Shown here: piece by piece, positions 1-8,392 of the stretch
Layout: each line of letters opens with the position of its first letter
Numbering within the stretch: the stretch's first letter is position 1
Source of the DNA: Aeromicrobium massiliense JC14
Lineage (GTDB): Bacteria; Actinomycetota; Actinomycetes; Propionibacteriales; Nocardioidaceae
Assembly (NCBI RefSeq): GCF_000312105.1
Contig: NZ_HE978636.1
Span: 878,841 to 942,840 of the forward strand
DNA length: 64,000 bases
Reading direction: 5' to 3'
The notes under the pieces: generated by a model
Database searches by the model: none
What the model was told of the DNA's origin: nothing
Seen by the model: the letters and a program-made list of their open reading frames with translations, nothing else
Translations under genes and position numbers: made by a program

Positions 1-1079
1 CGGCGCTCGTCGAGGACGTCCGCGACGCCGTCGAGGACACCGTCGACGCGGCCGGCGGCACCTGGGACACGCGCGACACCGGCTCCTTCGTGGCCGTCAC
101 CGGCGCCGCCGTCCTGCTGCTCGCCGCCCTCGTGCAGTGGCTCGTGGGCTGGCCGCTCGGCGACGGCACCGACGCGGTCGTCGGCGCGTCCGCGTCCGTG
201 GTGGCCCTGCTGGCCACGACCGCCTGGACCGCGCGGCTCGGCCGCGACCGGGACGCCCGCCTCGTCGCCGTCGTCGCCCTGGTGTGGGCCGTCATGCTCG
301 GCGACGCCGTCAGCCGCTCGCTCGAGCTCGGCCCCTGGACCTCCCTCGTCGCCGTCGCCGTCACGGTCGCCCTGGTGGCTGCCGTCGCCCGGACCCTGAG
401 CGACGCCGTCACCGCGCACCTGTCGGCCACCGTCGTGCTCGCCGTCGCGCTGCTCGTCCTCGCGCTCACCGGGGTGAGCGACGTCGACACGCAGCAGGCC
501 GTGCGCGTCCTGCCGGTGCTCGCGCTGCTCGGTGTCGGTGTACTGCCCCGCGTGTCCCTCTCCGTGGGTGGCCTCGCGGGGGCCGACTACCGGGTGCGGC
601 ACGCCGGACGTGTCAGCGACGCCGACCTGCGCCGCCGGTTCCGGGTCAGCAACGACCTGCTCGTCGGCGGCCTCGTGGGCTGCGGCCTGGTCGTGGTCGT
701 CGCCAGCCTCGTGCTCGACACGGACGGTGACGACTGGGACCGCACGCTCGCGCTGCTCCTGGCGCTCACCGCCGCCCTGCGCTCACGGGTCTTCTCCCGG
801 GTCCAGCACATGCTGCCGCTGCGCCTGGCCGGGGTCGTCGTCCTGACCGTCGTGCTCGCCCAGGCGCTGGACGGCTCGGACCTGACGGTCTGGCTGGTGC
901 CGGCGATCAGCGCGGTGACGCTGGCCGGCATGGGCCTGGCCACCATCCGGCTGTCCGAGATCCAGCGCGCCCGGGTGAAGCGGACGCTGAACCTGGTCGA
1001 GCTCGTGACCGTGGTGGTCCTCATCGTGGTGCTGGCCGGTGCCATGGGTGTCTACGACGCGCTCGGGGGGTTGTTCTGA
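1..1079 (+). CDS. eccD: Type VII secretion integral membrane protein, EccD-like (5'-truncated by window edge)
   Basis: The reading frame is open at the left edge (first full codon at 3) and gives 358 residues. About eleven hydrophobic segments can be counted after a short acidic stretch, which is the membrane topology known for EccD, the channel-forming subunit of the ESX/type VII secretion membrane complex. The segment after the sixth helix (GVLPRVSLSVGGLAG) and the later LPLRLAG segment resemble conserved EccD stretches. The ubiquitin-like N-terminal domain expected in EccD would lie to the left of the window. It overlaps the next gene by one base (TGATG), and that gene encodes an EspI-type ATPase, which supports a secretion-locus context. 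The alternative is an unrelated polytopic membrane protein. The assignment rests on topology, short motifs and context. Confidence 0.68.
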   Translation, partial: ALVEDVRDAVEDTVDAAGGTWDTRDTGSFVAVTGAAVLLLAALVQWLVGWPLGDGTDAVVGASASVVALLATTAWTARLGRDRDARLVAVVALVWAVMLGDAVSRSLELGPWTSLVAVAVTVALVAAVARTLSDAVTAHLSATVVLAVALLVLALTGVSDVDTQQAVRVLPVLALLGVGVLPRVSLSVGGLAGADYRVRHAGRVSDADLRRRFRVSNDLLVGGLVGCGLVVVVASLVLDTDGDDWDRTLALLLALTAALRSRVFSRVQHMLPLRLAGVVVLTVVLAQALDGSDLTVWLVPAISAVTLAGMGLATIRLSEIQRARVKRTLNLVELVTVVVLIVVLAGAMGVYDALGGLF

Positions 1080-2272
1080 TGGCCGACGACGACCAGCAGT
1101 CCGAGGAGGCCCAGCGCGCCGCCGGCCGGCGGCGACGGGCCGAGGGCTCGGCGAGCGACCTGGCCCGCATGGGCATCGACCCGCGCAGCCTCGGGCTGGG
1201 TCCGTCCGTCCCGTCCGCCCCGCCGGCACCCGCGGCCGACCCGGTCGACGACGAGGACGACGGCTCGGTCGTCCCGCTGCGTCCGGAGTTCGCCCGGCGG
1301 CCGGCGCCGACCGGGGCTCCGGCCGAGATGCCTCGCCCCACGTTCGCCCGCGGGGCCGCGCCCAGCGCCACCGAGGCGCCGGCACCCGCCCCGGCCCGCG
1401 TCGACGGCGAGGTCGAGCGGCTGCTCGCCGGCGCCACGTCCCGGCTGCCCGCCCCGCGCTCGTCCGCCCGCCTGCTGAAGGGCGTCGCCCGCGGCCTCGC
1501 GACCCCGGACGCCGCCGCGGCGGTGCAGCAGGACCGCGAGCTGGTCGAGGCCGCCCGCCGCCGCCAGACCGACCGCCGCGTCGTCGCCTTCGTGGCCGGC
1601 AAGGGCGGGGTCGGCTGCACCACGGTGGCGCTCGGCGTCGGCGCGACGCTGGCCGCGCTGCGCGAGGACCGCAGCGTCGTCGTCGACGTCCAGCGCGGCT
1701 CGGCCTCGCTCGGGCGCCTGGCCGGCGTGGCCGATCCCCGCTCGGTGCAGACCCTGCTCGCCACGGCCGAGGCGGTCGAGCCGCCGCGCACGGCGGCCGG
1801 CCTGGGCGTCGTCGACGGGGCCGGGTGGGACGCCGAGCTGCGCCGCACGCACGTCGCCGGCGTCCTCGACCGGCTCGGGGCCGAGCACGCCTTCCACCTG
1901 CTGGACGTGGGCGACGAGGCCGCCGAGGGCGGTCACGCGGGCCTCGCCCGGGCCGACCAGGTCGTCGCCGTCACCGGCACCGGACGCGTCGGGCTGGCCG
2001 CGCTCGAGGTCGTGGTCGACCGGGCGCGCGCCGTGAACCCGGGTGCCGCGGACGCCCTCGTGCACGTCGTGGTCTGCCCCACCGACGAGTCCTACGACCG
2101 GGTCCACCGCGAGCTGGCCGAGCACGGCAGCCCGGCCGGCCGCGTGGTCGTCGTGGCGCCCGACCCGTACCTGGCCTCAGGGGAGCCGTTCGACCCGTCG
2201 GCCGTCACGTCGGCCACGCGGGAGTCGATGCTCGCGATCGCCGCCGCGGTGGCGCTGGGCGGCCGGCGATGA
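1079..2272 (+). CDS. MinD/ParA-like ATPase, EspI-like (type VII secretion-associated)
   Basis: 397 residues. Residues 1-150 are a low-complexity, Arg/Ala/Pro-rich region; residues about 165-397 form a MinD/ParA-type fold. The deviant Walker A reads KGGVGCTT at residues 175-182. The signature lysine is present, but the P-loop lysine that normally precedes TT is a cysteine. A Walker B-like stretch (HLLDVGDE) and a TGTGRVG stretch follow. EspI-type proteins of ESX loci have the same layout of a disordered N-terminus plus a MinD-like ATPase, so a regulatory or accessory role in type VII secretion is inferred. The start ATG overlaps the eccD stop by one base, and the gene ends in an ATGA overlap with the next gene, so the three form one operon. 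ATP hydrolysis is uncertain because of the Lys-to-Cys change. Confidence 0.65.
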   Translation: MADDDQQSEEAQRAAGRRRRAEGSASDLARMGIDPRSLGLGPSVPSAPPAPAADPVDDEDDGSVVPLRPEFARRPAPTGAPAEMPRPTFARGAAPSATEAPAPAPARVDGEVERLLAGATSRLPAPRSSARLLKGVARGLATPDAAAAVQQDRELVEAARRRQTDRRVVAFVAGKGGVGCTTVALGVGATLAALREDRSVVVDVQRGSASLGRLAGVADPRSVQTLLATAEAVEPPRTAAGLGVVDGAGWDAELRRTHVAGVLDRLGAEHAFHLLDVGDEAAEGGHAGLARADQVVAVTGTGRVGLAALEVVVDRARAVNPGAADALVHVVVCPTDESYDRVHRELAEHGSPAGRVVVVAPDPYLASGEPFDPSAVTSATRESMLAIAAAVALGGRR

Positions 2273-2583
2273 GCGACGAGCAGCCCACGCGTCCCGTCCC
2301 GCCGCCGACGCCCCCGGCGCTGGCCGGCACGCCGAACGCCGAGCGGTACGTCCTCGAGGCGGACGCGATGCGCCGCCGCCAGCTGCGATCGGCCCTGCTG
2401 CACGGGTCGCGGCGCACCTGGCGCGAGCACCCGCGCACCTGGCCGGCGGTCGTGATCGGCCTCGTCGTCGCCGCCGTGATCGTCGCCGGGCTCGCCGTCG
2501 CCCAGGCGCTGGACAAGACGGTCGAGAACCAGGAGAAGCAGAAGCGCGCCCAGGCCGCGGTCGCCCTCGTCCGGGCCCCCTGA
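2269..2583 (+). CDS. Small single-pass membrane protein of unknown function
   Basis: 104 residues starting at an ATGA overlap with the preceding ATPase gene. A proline-rich N-terminus (about residues 1-22) is followed by a basic region, one transmembrane helix (AVVIGLVVAAVIVAGLAVA, about residues 62-80) and a short charged tail that may be coiled coil. No enzymatic motif is visible. Translational coupling suggests it works with the EccD/EspI-like pair, for example as an accessory membrane subunit, but the sequence does not show a function. It is the last gene of this operon: about 118 bp without a gene follow before the Tad locus. Confidence 0.6.
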   Translation: MSDEQPTRPVPPPTPPALAGTPNAERYVLEADAMRRRQLRSALLHGSRRTWREHPRTWPAVVIGLVVAAVIVAGLAVAQALDKTVENQEKQKRAQAAVALVRAP

Positions 2584-2701
2584 GACTCGTCGCGCGGCCC
2601 CACGGCGGCTTGTGTACGTTGTGCCCCGTGATCTCGCGGGGGCGGGTCGTCCCACCCTCCGCTCGGTCCGCCGCACCCCGACGCGTCGAGAGGTCCCCTG
2701 C

Positions 2702-3361
2702 ATGGCTCCGTCGAGCACGACCCAGTCAGCTCCGTCCCGCCTCCCCTCCACCCGGGAGCGGCGTCCTGCCCTGATCGCCCTGGCGATCGTGCTGATCGTC
2801 GGTGGCGCGCTCGCGTCCGGATGGCTGGCGCTGCAGTCCGGTGACCGGGCCTACTTCCTGCAGGTTTCCGCCGACGTCGCGCAGGGCGAGGACATCACGC
2901 CCGACAAGCTCGAGCGCGTCAGCCTGCCCAAGGGCTTCGACGGCGGCGTGGCTGCCGACGACGAGGGCGAGGTCGTGGGCCGCCCGGCCGCCACGCGCCT
3001 CCTCGCCGGCACCGTGCTCAACCCCGCCATGGTCTCGGACGACGCCGGCCTCGCCCAGGACACGACGCAGCTCGCGGTGCCGGTCACGTCGGGCGCCCTC
3101 GAGCTCGGCACCGGCGACCAGGTCGTGCTCGACATCGGTGCGACGGACGGCAACCGCGCGTCCGTGCTCGCCGAGGTCGTCTCCGAGCCGACCGAGACGG
3201 GCGACGGCGGCTTCGGCGCGTCCAGCGCGAGCCAGATGGTCGTCTCGGTGCACCTGTCGTGCCTGTCGGCGGTCTCCCAGGGTGTCGAGGACTCCAGCAT
3301 CGTCATCGCCCGTGTCGGCGCGGTCGACGAGTCCCTCGTCCGTCGCACCTGCGGGGCCTGA
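2702..3361 (+). CDS. cpaB: SAF-domain pilus assembly protein (CpaB/RcpC-like)
   Basis: 219 residues if started at the ATG after GAGAGG (2689-2694). The open frame extends upstream, but the first hydrophobic segment (ALIALAIVLIVGGALASGWLA, about residues 24-44) fits a signal anchor near this start. Residues about 55-125 carry an SAF-like domain, with the pattern ADVAQGEDITPDKLE followed by GRPAATRLLAGTVLN. In Tad/Flp pilus systems CpaB/RcpC proteins carry this domain and act outside the membrane. The gene is the first of the Tad run and is 2 bp from the ATPase gene that follows. It is short compared with proteobacterial CpaB, as expected in a monoderm without an outer-membrane secretin. Confidence 0.75.
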   Translation: MAPSSTTQSAPSRLPSTRERRPALIALAIVLIVGGALASGWLALQSGDRAYFLQVSADVAQGEDITPDKLERVSLPKGFDGGVAADDEGEVVGRPAATRLLAGTVLNPAMVSDDAGLAQDTTQLAVPVTSGALELGTGDQVVLDIGATDGNRASVLAEVVSEPTETGDGGFGASSASQMVVSVHLSCLSAVSQGVEDSSIVIARVGAVDESLVRRTCGA

Positions 3362-3363
3362 CC

Positions 3364-4179
3364 GTGGCGCTCATCGCGGTCGCCTCGGCGAAGGGCTCGC
3401 CGGGGGCCACCACCGCGTCGCTCCTGATCGGTGCCCTGTGGCCGCGCCAGGTCGTCGTCGCCGAGTGCGACCCGGCCGGCGGCGACGTCGCCCACCGCAT
3501 GCCCGGGCCGGACGGACGTCCGCTCGACCCGCAGCAGGGGATGCTCAGCCTGGTCGCGGCCGGCCGCAAGTCGCTGCACGCCGGCCTGCTGGCGGCCCAC
3601 ACCCAGCCCATCGTCGGCGGCCTGGACGTCCTCTGCGGCGTCATGGTCCCCGAGCAGGCCGGTGCCCTCGCCCAGCAGTGGGAGCGGCTCGCCGATCTGT
3701 TCGCCCGGCTGCCCGGCACCGACGTCGTCGCCGACCTCGGCCGCATCGGCGCGGTCACGCCGCAGAACGTCCTGCTCGCCTCGGCCTCGGCGATCGTGCT
3801 GGTCGTCGGCACCGTCCCCAGCGAGGTCGTGCACCTGCGCGAGCGGCTGCGGGCCGTCCACGAGGCCCACGGCGGCCCGGTGGGCGCGCCGATCCACGTC
3901 GTGGTCGTCGCCGCCCCGAAGCGCTCGCGCACGGTCAAGGAGGTGCGCGAGGCGATCGAGCGCTCCGAGGTGCCCGTCGCCGGCGTGCACCACCTCGCCC
4001 ACGACCCCAGCGGCGCCGCGTTCTTCCTCGGCCAGGTGAGCGGCAGCCCCGCGCGCACCGCGCTCGTCCGCTCGGCGCGCCCGATCGTCGACGAGCTGGC
4101 CGCCGCCACCGCCGTCTTCCACGTCGGCGCCGAGGAGCCCGCCGGCGACGAGCCGGCCTCCGGAGAGGTGCCCGCATGA
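3364..4179 (+). CDS. TadZ/CpaE-like MinD-family ATPase
   Basis: 271 residues from a GTG start 2 bp after the SAF gene stop. The N-terminus carries a deviant Walker A, KGSPGATT (residues 10-17), with the signature lysine kept but the P-loop lysine replaced by alanine. A DPAGGD stretch follows, as in MinD-like proteins. TadZ/CpaE proteins position the Tad machinery at the cell pole, and many have atypical P-loops, so a localisation role is inferred from the family and position. The receiver-like N-terminal domain found in some TadZ proteins is absent. The gene overlaps cpaF by ATGA, so translation is coupled. The upstream open frame (from 3259) overlaps the SAF gene and was not used. Confidence 0.72.
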   Translation: MALIAVASAKGSPGATTASLLIGALWPRQVVVAECDPAGGDVAHRMPGPDGRPLDPQQGMLSLVAAGRKSLHAGLLAAHTQPIVGGLDVLCGVMVPEQAGALAQQWERLADLFARLPGTDVVADLGRIGAVTPQNVLLASASAIVLVVGTVPSEVVHLRERLRAVHEAHGGPVGAPIHVVVVAAPKRSRTVKEVREAIERSEVPVAGVHHLAHDPSGAAFFLGQVSGSPARTALVRSARPIVDELAAATAVFHVGAEEPAGDEPASGEVPA

Positions 4180-5483
4180 TCGACCACGACCTCGTCCGGC
4201 AGCTGCGCACGCAGGTCGCCGACCGGCTCAACGAGCAGCGCCGCCGCGACCAGCTCGCCGGGGTGACGCCGATGAGCGCTGACGACGAGCGCGAGTACGC
4301 TCGCTCGCTCATCGTCCAGGTGCTCGAGGACCACGCCCGCTACGAGATCGCCGAGGGACGCACCCCGATCGCGCCCGACGACGAGGCCGAGGTCGCCACG
4401 GCGATCCACTCGGCGCTGTTCGGCGTCGGACGCCTGCAGCCGCTGCTGGAGGACCCCGAGGTCGAGAACGTCGACATCAACGGCTGCGACCACGTGTTCG
4501 TCCAGTACGGCGACGGCCGCGAGGAGCGTCATCCGCCCGTGGCCGAGAGCGACGAGGAGCTGGTCGAGCTCATCCAGGTGCTGGCCGCCCACACCGGCCT
4601 GTCGAGCCGGCCGTTCGACTCGGCCAACCCGCAGCTCGACCTGCGCCTGCCCGACGGCTCGCGCCTCTCGGCCGTCATGAACGTCTGCGCCCGGCCCTCG
4701 ATCTCGATCCGCAAGGCCCGCCTGGGCCGGGTGTTCCTCGACGAGCTGATCGCCAACGGCACGGTGTCGCCGGACGTCGGCTCGTTCCTCAAGGCCGCCG
4801 TGGCCGCGCGCAAGAACATCATGATCGCCGGTGCGACGAACGCCGGAAAGACGACGATGCTGCGCGCGCTGGCCAACGAGATCCCGGCGAACGAGCGCCT
4901 CATCACGGTCGAGCGCGCGCTCGAGCTGGGGCTCGGCGAGCACGCCGACCTGCACCCGAACGTCGTCTCGTTCGAGGAGCGGCTGCCCAACTCCGAGGGC
5001 CTGGGCGGCGTCTCGATGGCCGAGCTCGTCCGCCGCTCGCTGCGCATGAACCCGTCGCGGGTGATCGTCGGCGAGGTGCTCGGCGACGAGATCGTCACGA
5101 TGCTCAACGCGATGAGCCAGGGCAACGACGGCTCGCTGTCGACCATCCACGCGAACTCCTCGCTCGAGGTGTTCAACCGCATCGGCACCTATGCCATCCA
5201 GAGCCGCGAGCGGCTGCCGCTCGAGGCCACGACGATGCTGATCTCGGGCGCGCTCGACTTCGTCGTCTTCCTGCGCAAGCACAACGACCACGCCACCGGT
5301 GGCGGCCAGGCCCGTGTGGTCGAGAGCATCCGCGAGGTGGTCGGCCACGACCAGCAGGTGCTGTCGAGCGAGGTGTTCGCCCCGGACGCGTCCGGCCGCG
5401 CGCAGCCGCACGCCCCGATCGCCTGCATCGCCGAGCTCCAGGAGCACGGCTACGAGCCGCTCGTGCACGGTCGGTGGGCCTGA
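4176..5483 (+). CDS. cpaF: Tad pilus assembly ATPase CpaF/TadA
   Basis: 435 residues. A helical N-terminal domain (1-110) precedes the secretion ATPase core. The Walker A is GATNAGKTT (219-227, catalytic lysine 225), followed by an Asp-box region (ANERLITVERALELGL), a Walker B-like RVIVGEVLGDE and a His-box GNDGSLSTIHANS. These are the hallmarks of VirB11/CpaF ATPases that power Flp pilus assembly from the cytoplasm. The Walker A differs slightly from the common GGTGSGKTT form but keeps Lys-Thr. The Walker-B-like motif ends GEV-LG rather than the common GEVRG. The start overlaps the preceding ATPase gene (ATGA) and the stop overlaps tadB (TGATG). Confidence 0.93.
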   Translation: MIDHDLVRQLRTQVADRLNEQRRRDQLAGVTPMSADDEREYARSLIVQVLEDHARYEIAEGRTPIAPDDEAEVATAIHSALFGVGRLQPLLEDPEVENVDINGCDHVFVQYGDGREERHPPVAESDEELVELIQVLAAHTGLSSRPFDSANPQLDLRLPDGSRLSAVMNVCARPSISIRKARLGRVFLDELIANGTVSPDVGSFLKAAVAARKNIMIAGATNAGKTTMLRALANEIPANERLITVERALELGLGEHADLHPNVVSFEERLPNSEGLGGVSMAELVRRSLRMNPSRVIVGEVLGDEIVTMLNAMSQGNDGSLSTIHANSSLEVFNRIGTYAIQSRERLPLEATTMLISGALDFVVFLRKHNDHATGGGQARVVESIREVVGHDQQVLSSEVFAPDASGRAQPHAPIACIAELQEHGYEPLVHGRWA

Positions 5484-6364
5484 TGTTCGAGGAGCTGCGC
5501 ATCCCGCTGTTCGTGACGGCCGGTGCCGTCACGGGCCTGGGCCTCGCGCTGCTCGTGCTCGCGCTCAGCGGGCTGCCGGTCCGTGAGCGGGCGTCCGCCA
5601 CCCCCGGACGCCGCCGCTCGGTCGCCGGGTCGCAGCGCCGGCTCAAGCAGCTCGCGGCCGGCGTCGGCGTCTTCGTGGTGGTGCTCGTCGTGACGCGCTG
5701 GTTCGTGCTGGCCGCGGCGCTGGGTGTCGTGGTCGCGTTCTGGGACCGGGCCTTCGGCGGCGCGCGCCAGGAGCGTGACGCGATCAACCGGGTCGAGGGC
5801 CTGGCCACCTGGATCGAGGCGCTGCGCGACACCATCGCCGGCGCCGTCGGCCTGGAGCAGGCGATCCCGGCCACCGCGGTCAACGCGGCCCCGTCGATCC
5901 GGCCCTCGCTCAACCTGCTCGTCGACCGGCTGCGCGTGCGCGAGCCGCTGCCCGACGCGCTCATGAAGTTCGCCCGCGACCTGGACGACCCGTCGGCCGA
6001 CCTCGTCGTCGCGGCCCTCATCCTCAACTCGCGGCTGCGCGGCCCCGGCCTGCGCGACGTGCTGAGCGCGCTGGCCAACTCCGCCCGCGACGAGCTCGAC
6101 GTGCGCCGCCGGGTCGAGAGCAGCCGCCGGTCCACCCGGCGCAGCGTCCAGGTCGTCGTCGGCGTCATCGTCACGGTCGCCGCGGGCCTGGTGCTGTTCA
6201 ACCCGGCGTACGTCTCGCCCTACGGCACGTTCGAGGGCCAGCTCGTGCTGGCCGGCGTGCTCGCCCTGTTCGCCGGCAGCGTGTTCTGGATGCGCAAGCT
6301 GTCCGGCGTGGAGGAGCCCGAGCGCTTCCTCATCGGCTCGCTCGACACGAGGGGGACGGCATGA
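5483..6364 (+). CDS. tadB: Tad pilus inner-membrane platform protein TadB
   Basis: 293 residues with a T2SSF-type layout: two N-terminal transmembrane segments (about 10-32 and 57-85), a cytoplasmic helical domain (about 95-215, including GLATWIEALRDTIAGAVGLEQA and a DPSADLVVAALIL stretch) and two C-terminal helices. The GLEQAI and conserved AAP patterns are typical of TadB. With TadC it forms the membrane platform that the CpaF ATPase drives. The ATG at 5483 shares a base with the cpaF stop, and the stop overlaps the tadC start, so the platform genes are translationally coupled. Confidence 0.85.
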   Translation: MFEELRIPLFVTAGAVTGLGLALLVLALSGLPVRERASATPGRRRSVAGSQRRLKQLAAGVGVFVVVLVVTRWFVLAAALGVVVAFWDRAFGGARQERDAINRVEGLATWIEALRDTIAGAVGLEQAIPATAVNAAPSIRPSLNLLVDRLRVREPLPDALMKFARDLDDPSADLVVAALILNSRLRGPGLRDVLSALANSARDELDVRRRVESSRRSTRRSVQVVVGVIVTVAAGLVLFNPAYVSPYGTFEGQLVLAGVLALFAGSVFWMRKLSGVEEPERFLIGSLDTRGTA

Positions 6365-7254
6365 CCTGGTCGCTGCTCGCCGGGGCCGCCGTCGGTCTCG
6401 GCATCGTCCTGCTCGTGCACGCGCTGTCGGCTCCCGTGCCGGGCGTCTCGGCCACGCTGAGCCGCCTGGACGCCGGGCGCCGCGGACGCGCGCTCACGAC
6501 GACCGCCGCCGACGAGGGACAGGGACGCGTCGAGCGCTTGCGCGGCTCGATCGGCGAGCGGCTCGAGCAGGAGGCCACGTCCCGCGGCTGGCAGCTGCGC
6601 TCGACCCGCGCCGACCTCGCGGTCATGAACCGCTCGATGGCCGTGCACCTGGGCACCAAGGCGCTGCTCGCCCTCGGCGCGCTCGTGTGGTTCCCGGTCG
6701 TCTGGCTGCTGTTCGGCTTCGGCGTCGGCCCGGTGCCGCTCGTCGTGACCCTCGCGGCCACGGCGCTCGCGTTCATGCTCCCGGACCTGCAGCTCAAGCG
6801 TGAGGCCGAGGTGCGTCGCCGCGACTTCCGCCACGTCGTCGGCTCGTTCCTGGACCTGGTCGCGATGAACCTGGCCGGTGGCCGCGGCCTGCCCGAGGCG
6901 CTCATGGCCGCGTCCTCCATCGGCGACCACTGGGCCATGGTGCGGCTGCGCCAGGCGCTGTCCAACGCCCGCATCATGGGCTGGACGCCGTGGGAGGGCA
7001 TTGCGCGGCTCGGTCGCGAGCTCGGCGTCGACGAGCTGCGCGACCTCGCCTCGGCGCTGGCCCTGGCCGGCGACGAGGGCGCCAAGATCCGCATGTCCCT
7101 CATGTCGCGCAGCGAGAGCATGCGCCGCAAGGAGCTCGTCGACGTCGAGGGCTCGGCCGGCGAGAGCTCGCAGTCGATGCTCATGGCCCAGCTGCTCATG
7201 TGCGTCACGTTCCTGGTCTTCCTCGCCTACCCGGCCATCAGCCAGCTCAGCTAG
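6361..7254 (+). CDS. tadC: Tad pilus inner-membrane platform protein TadC
   Basis: 297 residues, a T2SSF-domain protein and the partner of TadB. A first transmembrane segment lies at 3-22, a helical pair at about 100-140, the cytoplasmic T2SSF domain follows (VGSFLDLVAMNLAGGRGLPEAL is typical of the family), and a C-terminal membrane helix (LLMCVTFLVFLAYPAISQLS) ends the protein. The ATGA overlap with tadB shows coupling. It is followed after 37 bp by the pilin gene, which has its own strong ribosome binding site, consistent with higher expression of the pilin. Confidence 0.85.
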   Translation: MTWSLLAGAAVGLGIVLLVHALSAPVPGVSATLSRLDAGRRGRALTTTAADEGQGRVERLRGSIGERLEQEATSRGWQLRSTRADLAVMNRSMAVHLGTKALLALGALVWFPVVWLLFGFGVGPVPLVVTLAATALAFMLPDLQLKREAEVRRRDFRHVVGSFLDLVAMNLAGGRGLPEALMAASSIGDHWAMVRLRQALSNARIMGWTPWEGIARLGRELGVDELRDLASALALAGDEGAKIRMSLMSRSESMRRKELVDVEGSAGESSQSMLMAQLLMCVTFLVFLAYPAISQLS

Positions 7255-7291
7255 CGTCAACCACGTCGTCCTAACCCCCGGAGGAACCGTC

Positions 7292-7510
7292 ATGAACAAC
7301 CCCGTCGTCCTGTACGCGACCGCGCTCATCACCCTGGTGCGCGGCCGCGCCGAGCAGGCCCGCCGCGAGGGCCGCAACGAGCTGGGCGCCTCGGCCATCG
7401 AGTGGGCGATCATCTCGGCCGTCGTCGTGGTGCTCGCGCTGGCCATCGCCGCCGCGATCCGCGGGGTCGTCGACAACAACATCGGCGACATCGAGCAGGG
7501 CGCGAACTAG
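7292..7510 (+). CDS. flp: Flp-type pilin (class III prepilin)
   Basis: 72 residues, the probable major pilus subunit. A charged leader of 32 residues ends in Gly32, and the mature start would be ASAIEW, with Glu37 at position +5, the classic type IV prepilin peptidase signature. A hydrophobic helix (AIISAVVVVLALAIAAAI) follows, as in Flp pilins. The leader is longer than in most Flp pilins. A strong ribosome binding site, GGAGGAA (about 7280-7286), lies 5-6 bp before the ATG and sets this start; the longer open frame upstream overlaps tadC and is a shadow. No prepilin peptidase gene is in this window, so it must be encoded elsewhere. Confidence 0.85.
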   Translation: MNNPVVLYATALITLVRGRAEQARREGRNELGASAIEWAIISAVVVVLALAIAAAIRGVVDNNIGDIEQGAN

Positions 7511-7526
7511 CGCTCACCGACGACCG

Positions 7527-7952
7527 ATGACCGTGGGGACGAGCCGGGGACGGCGCGACGATCGAGGCACCAGCGCGCTGGAGTTCTCGATCATCGCGCC
7601 GATCTTCCTGCTGCTCGTCTTCACGATCATCGAGGGCGGGCTGTACCTGCACGCCCGCAACACGGCGCAGTCCGCCGCCCGCGAGGGCGTCTCGTACCTG
7701 CGCCTGGCCGGCTCGAACTCGGACCCGGCGTCGTTCACCGCCGCCGCCGAGCAGGTCACCGAGGGGTACGCGGCCAAGCTCGGCCGGCTCAAGAACGTGA
7801 CGGCCGCCGGCACGATCGACACCGACACCGGACGCGTCACGATGCTCGTGGTCGGCGACGTCGTGCTGCCGGTGGGGGGCACGGTGCAGGTCGAGCAGAC
7901 GTCCACGGCCACCCTCGAGCAGTTCCGCGGCGACCTGCGGGAGGGCCCGTGA
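7527..7952 (+). CDS. tadE: TadE-like pseudopilin 1
   Basis: 141 residues. A short Arg-rich leader ends in Gly14, followed by TSALEF with Glu19 at +5, and a hydrophobic helix (SIIAPIFLLLVFTIIEGGLY). This is the TadE pattern of a prepilin-like leader plus an ALEF/AP motif. The rest is a small extracytoplasmic domain with an ARNTAQSAAREG stretch that is common in TadE proteins. TadE minor pilins are needed for Tad pilus assembly. The gene is 16 bp after flp and overlaps the next gene by GTGA. Confidence 0.85.
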   Translation: MTVGTSRGRRDDRGTSALEFSIIAPIFLLLVFTIIEGGLYLHARNTAQSAAREGVSYLRLAGSNSDPASFTAAAEQVTEGYAAKLGRLKNVTAAGTIDTDTGRVTMLVVGDVVLPVGGTVQVEQTSTATLEQFRGDLREGP

Positions 7953-8392
7953 GGCGCGACGAGCGGGCGACCGCGAGCCTCGAGCTCGTCATCGTGGCGC
8001 CGTTCCTGCTGCTGCTGCTCATGCTGATCATCGCGTTCGGCCGTTTCGCGCAGACCGAGAACCTGGTCGACCAGGCCTCGCGCGACGCGGCCCGCGCCGC
8101 CACGGCCCAGAACGTCCGGGCCCAGGTGAAGCCCGTGGCCGACGACGTCGTCGCCCAGGTCATGGACGACGCGCCCGCGTCGTGCCGCGACTCGGCCCAG
8201 GCCGACCCGCCGTCGCTCACCGCGGGGGCCTTCGAGCTGCCCGACCCGAACGCGCCCGCGCAGGTCGAGTCGGTCACCGTCACCGTCCGCTGCACGCTCG
8301 ACCTCAGCGACCTGGCCGGCCTGCCACTGCGCTCGGTGCAGCTCGAGCGCACCTTCACCAGCCCGCTCGACCGCTACCGGGGCTACCAGTGA
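7949..8392 (+). CDS. TadE-like pseudopilin 2
   Basis: 147 residues starting with GTG in a GTGA overlap with the first tadE. The leader MRRDERATASLELVIVAPF has the Glu-Leu and AP positions of TadE, but an alanine takes the place of the usual glycine before the predicted cleavage site. After the hydrophobic helix, a QASRDAARAAT stretch matches the conserved region after the TadE helix. Two cysteines (in PASCRDS and TVRCTLD) could form a disulfide in the exported domain. It is probably a second minor pilin; the unusual cleavage site means processing may differ. Confidence 0.8.
   Translation: MRRDERATASLELVIVAPFLLLLLMLIIAFGRFAQTENLVDQASRDAARAATAQNVRAQVKPVADDVVAQVMDDAPASCRDSAQADPPSLTAGAFELPDPNAPAQVESVTVTVRCTLDLSDLAGLPLRSVQLERTFTSPLDRYRGYQ

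Noticed and set aside
2802-4175. Upstream extension of the cpaF frame, giving an 893-residue protein
   Set aside because: The extension is Arg/Pro/Ser-rich and runs through the SAF and TadZ-like genes; the CpaF homology begins at the ATG at 4176, which has an ATGA overlap.
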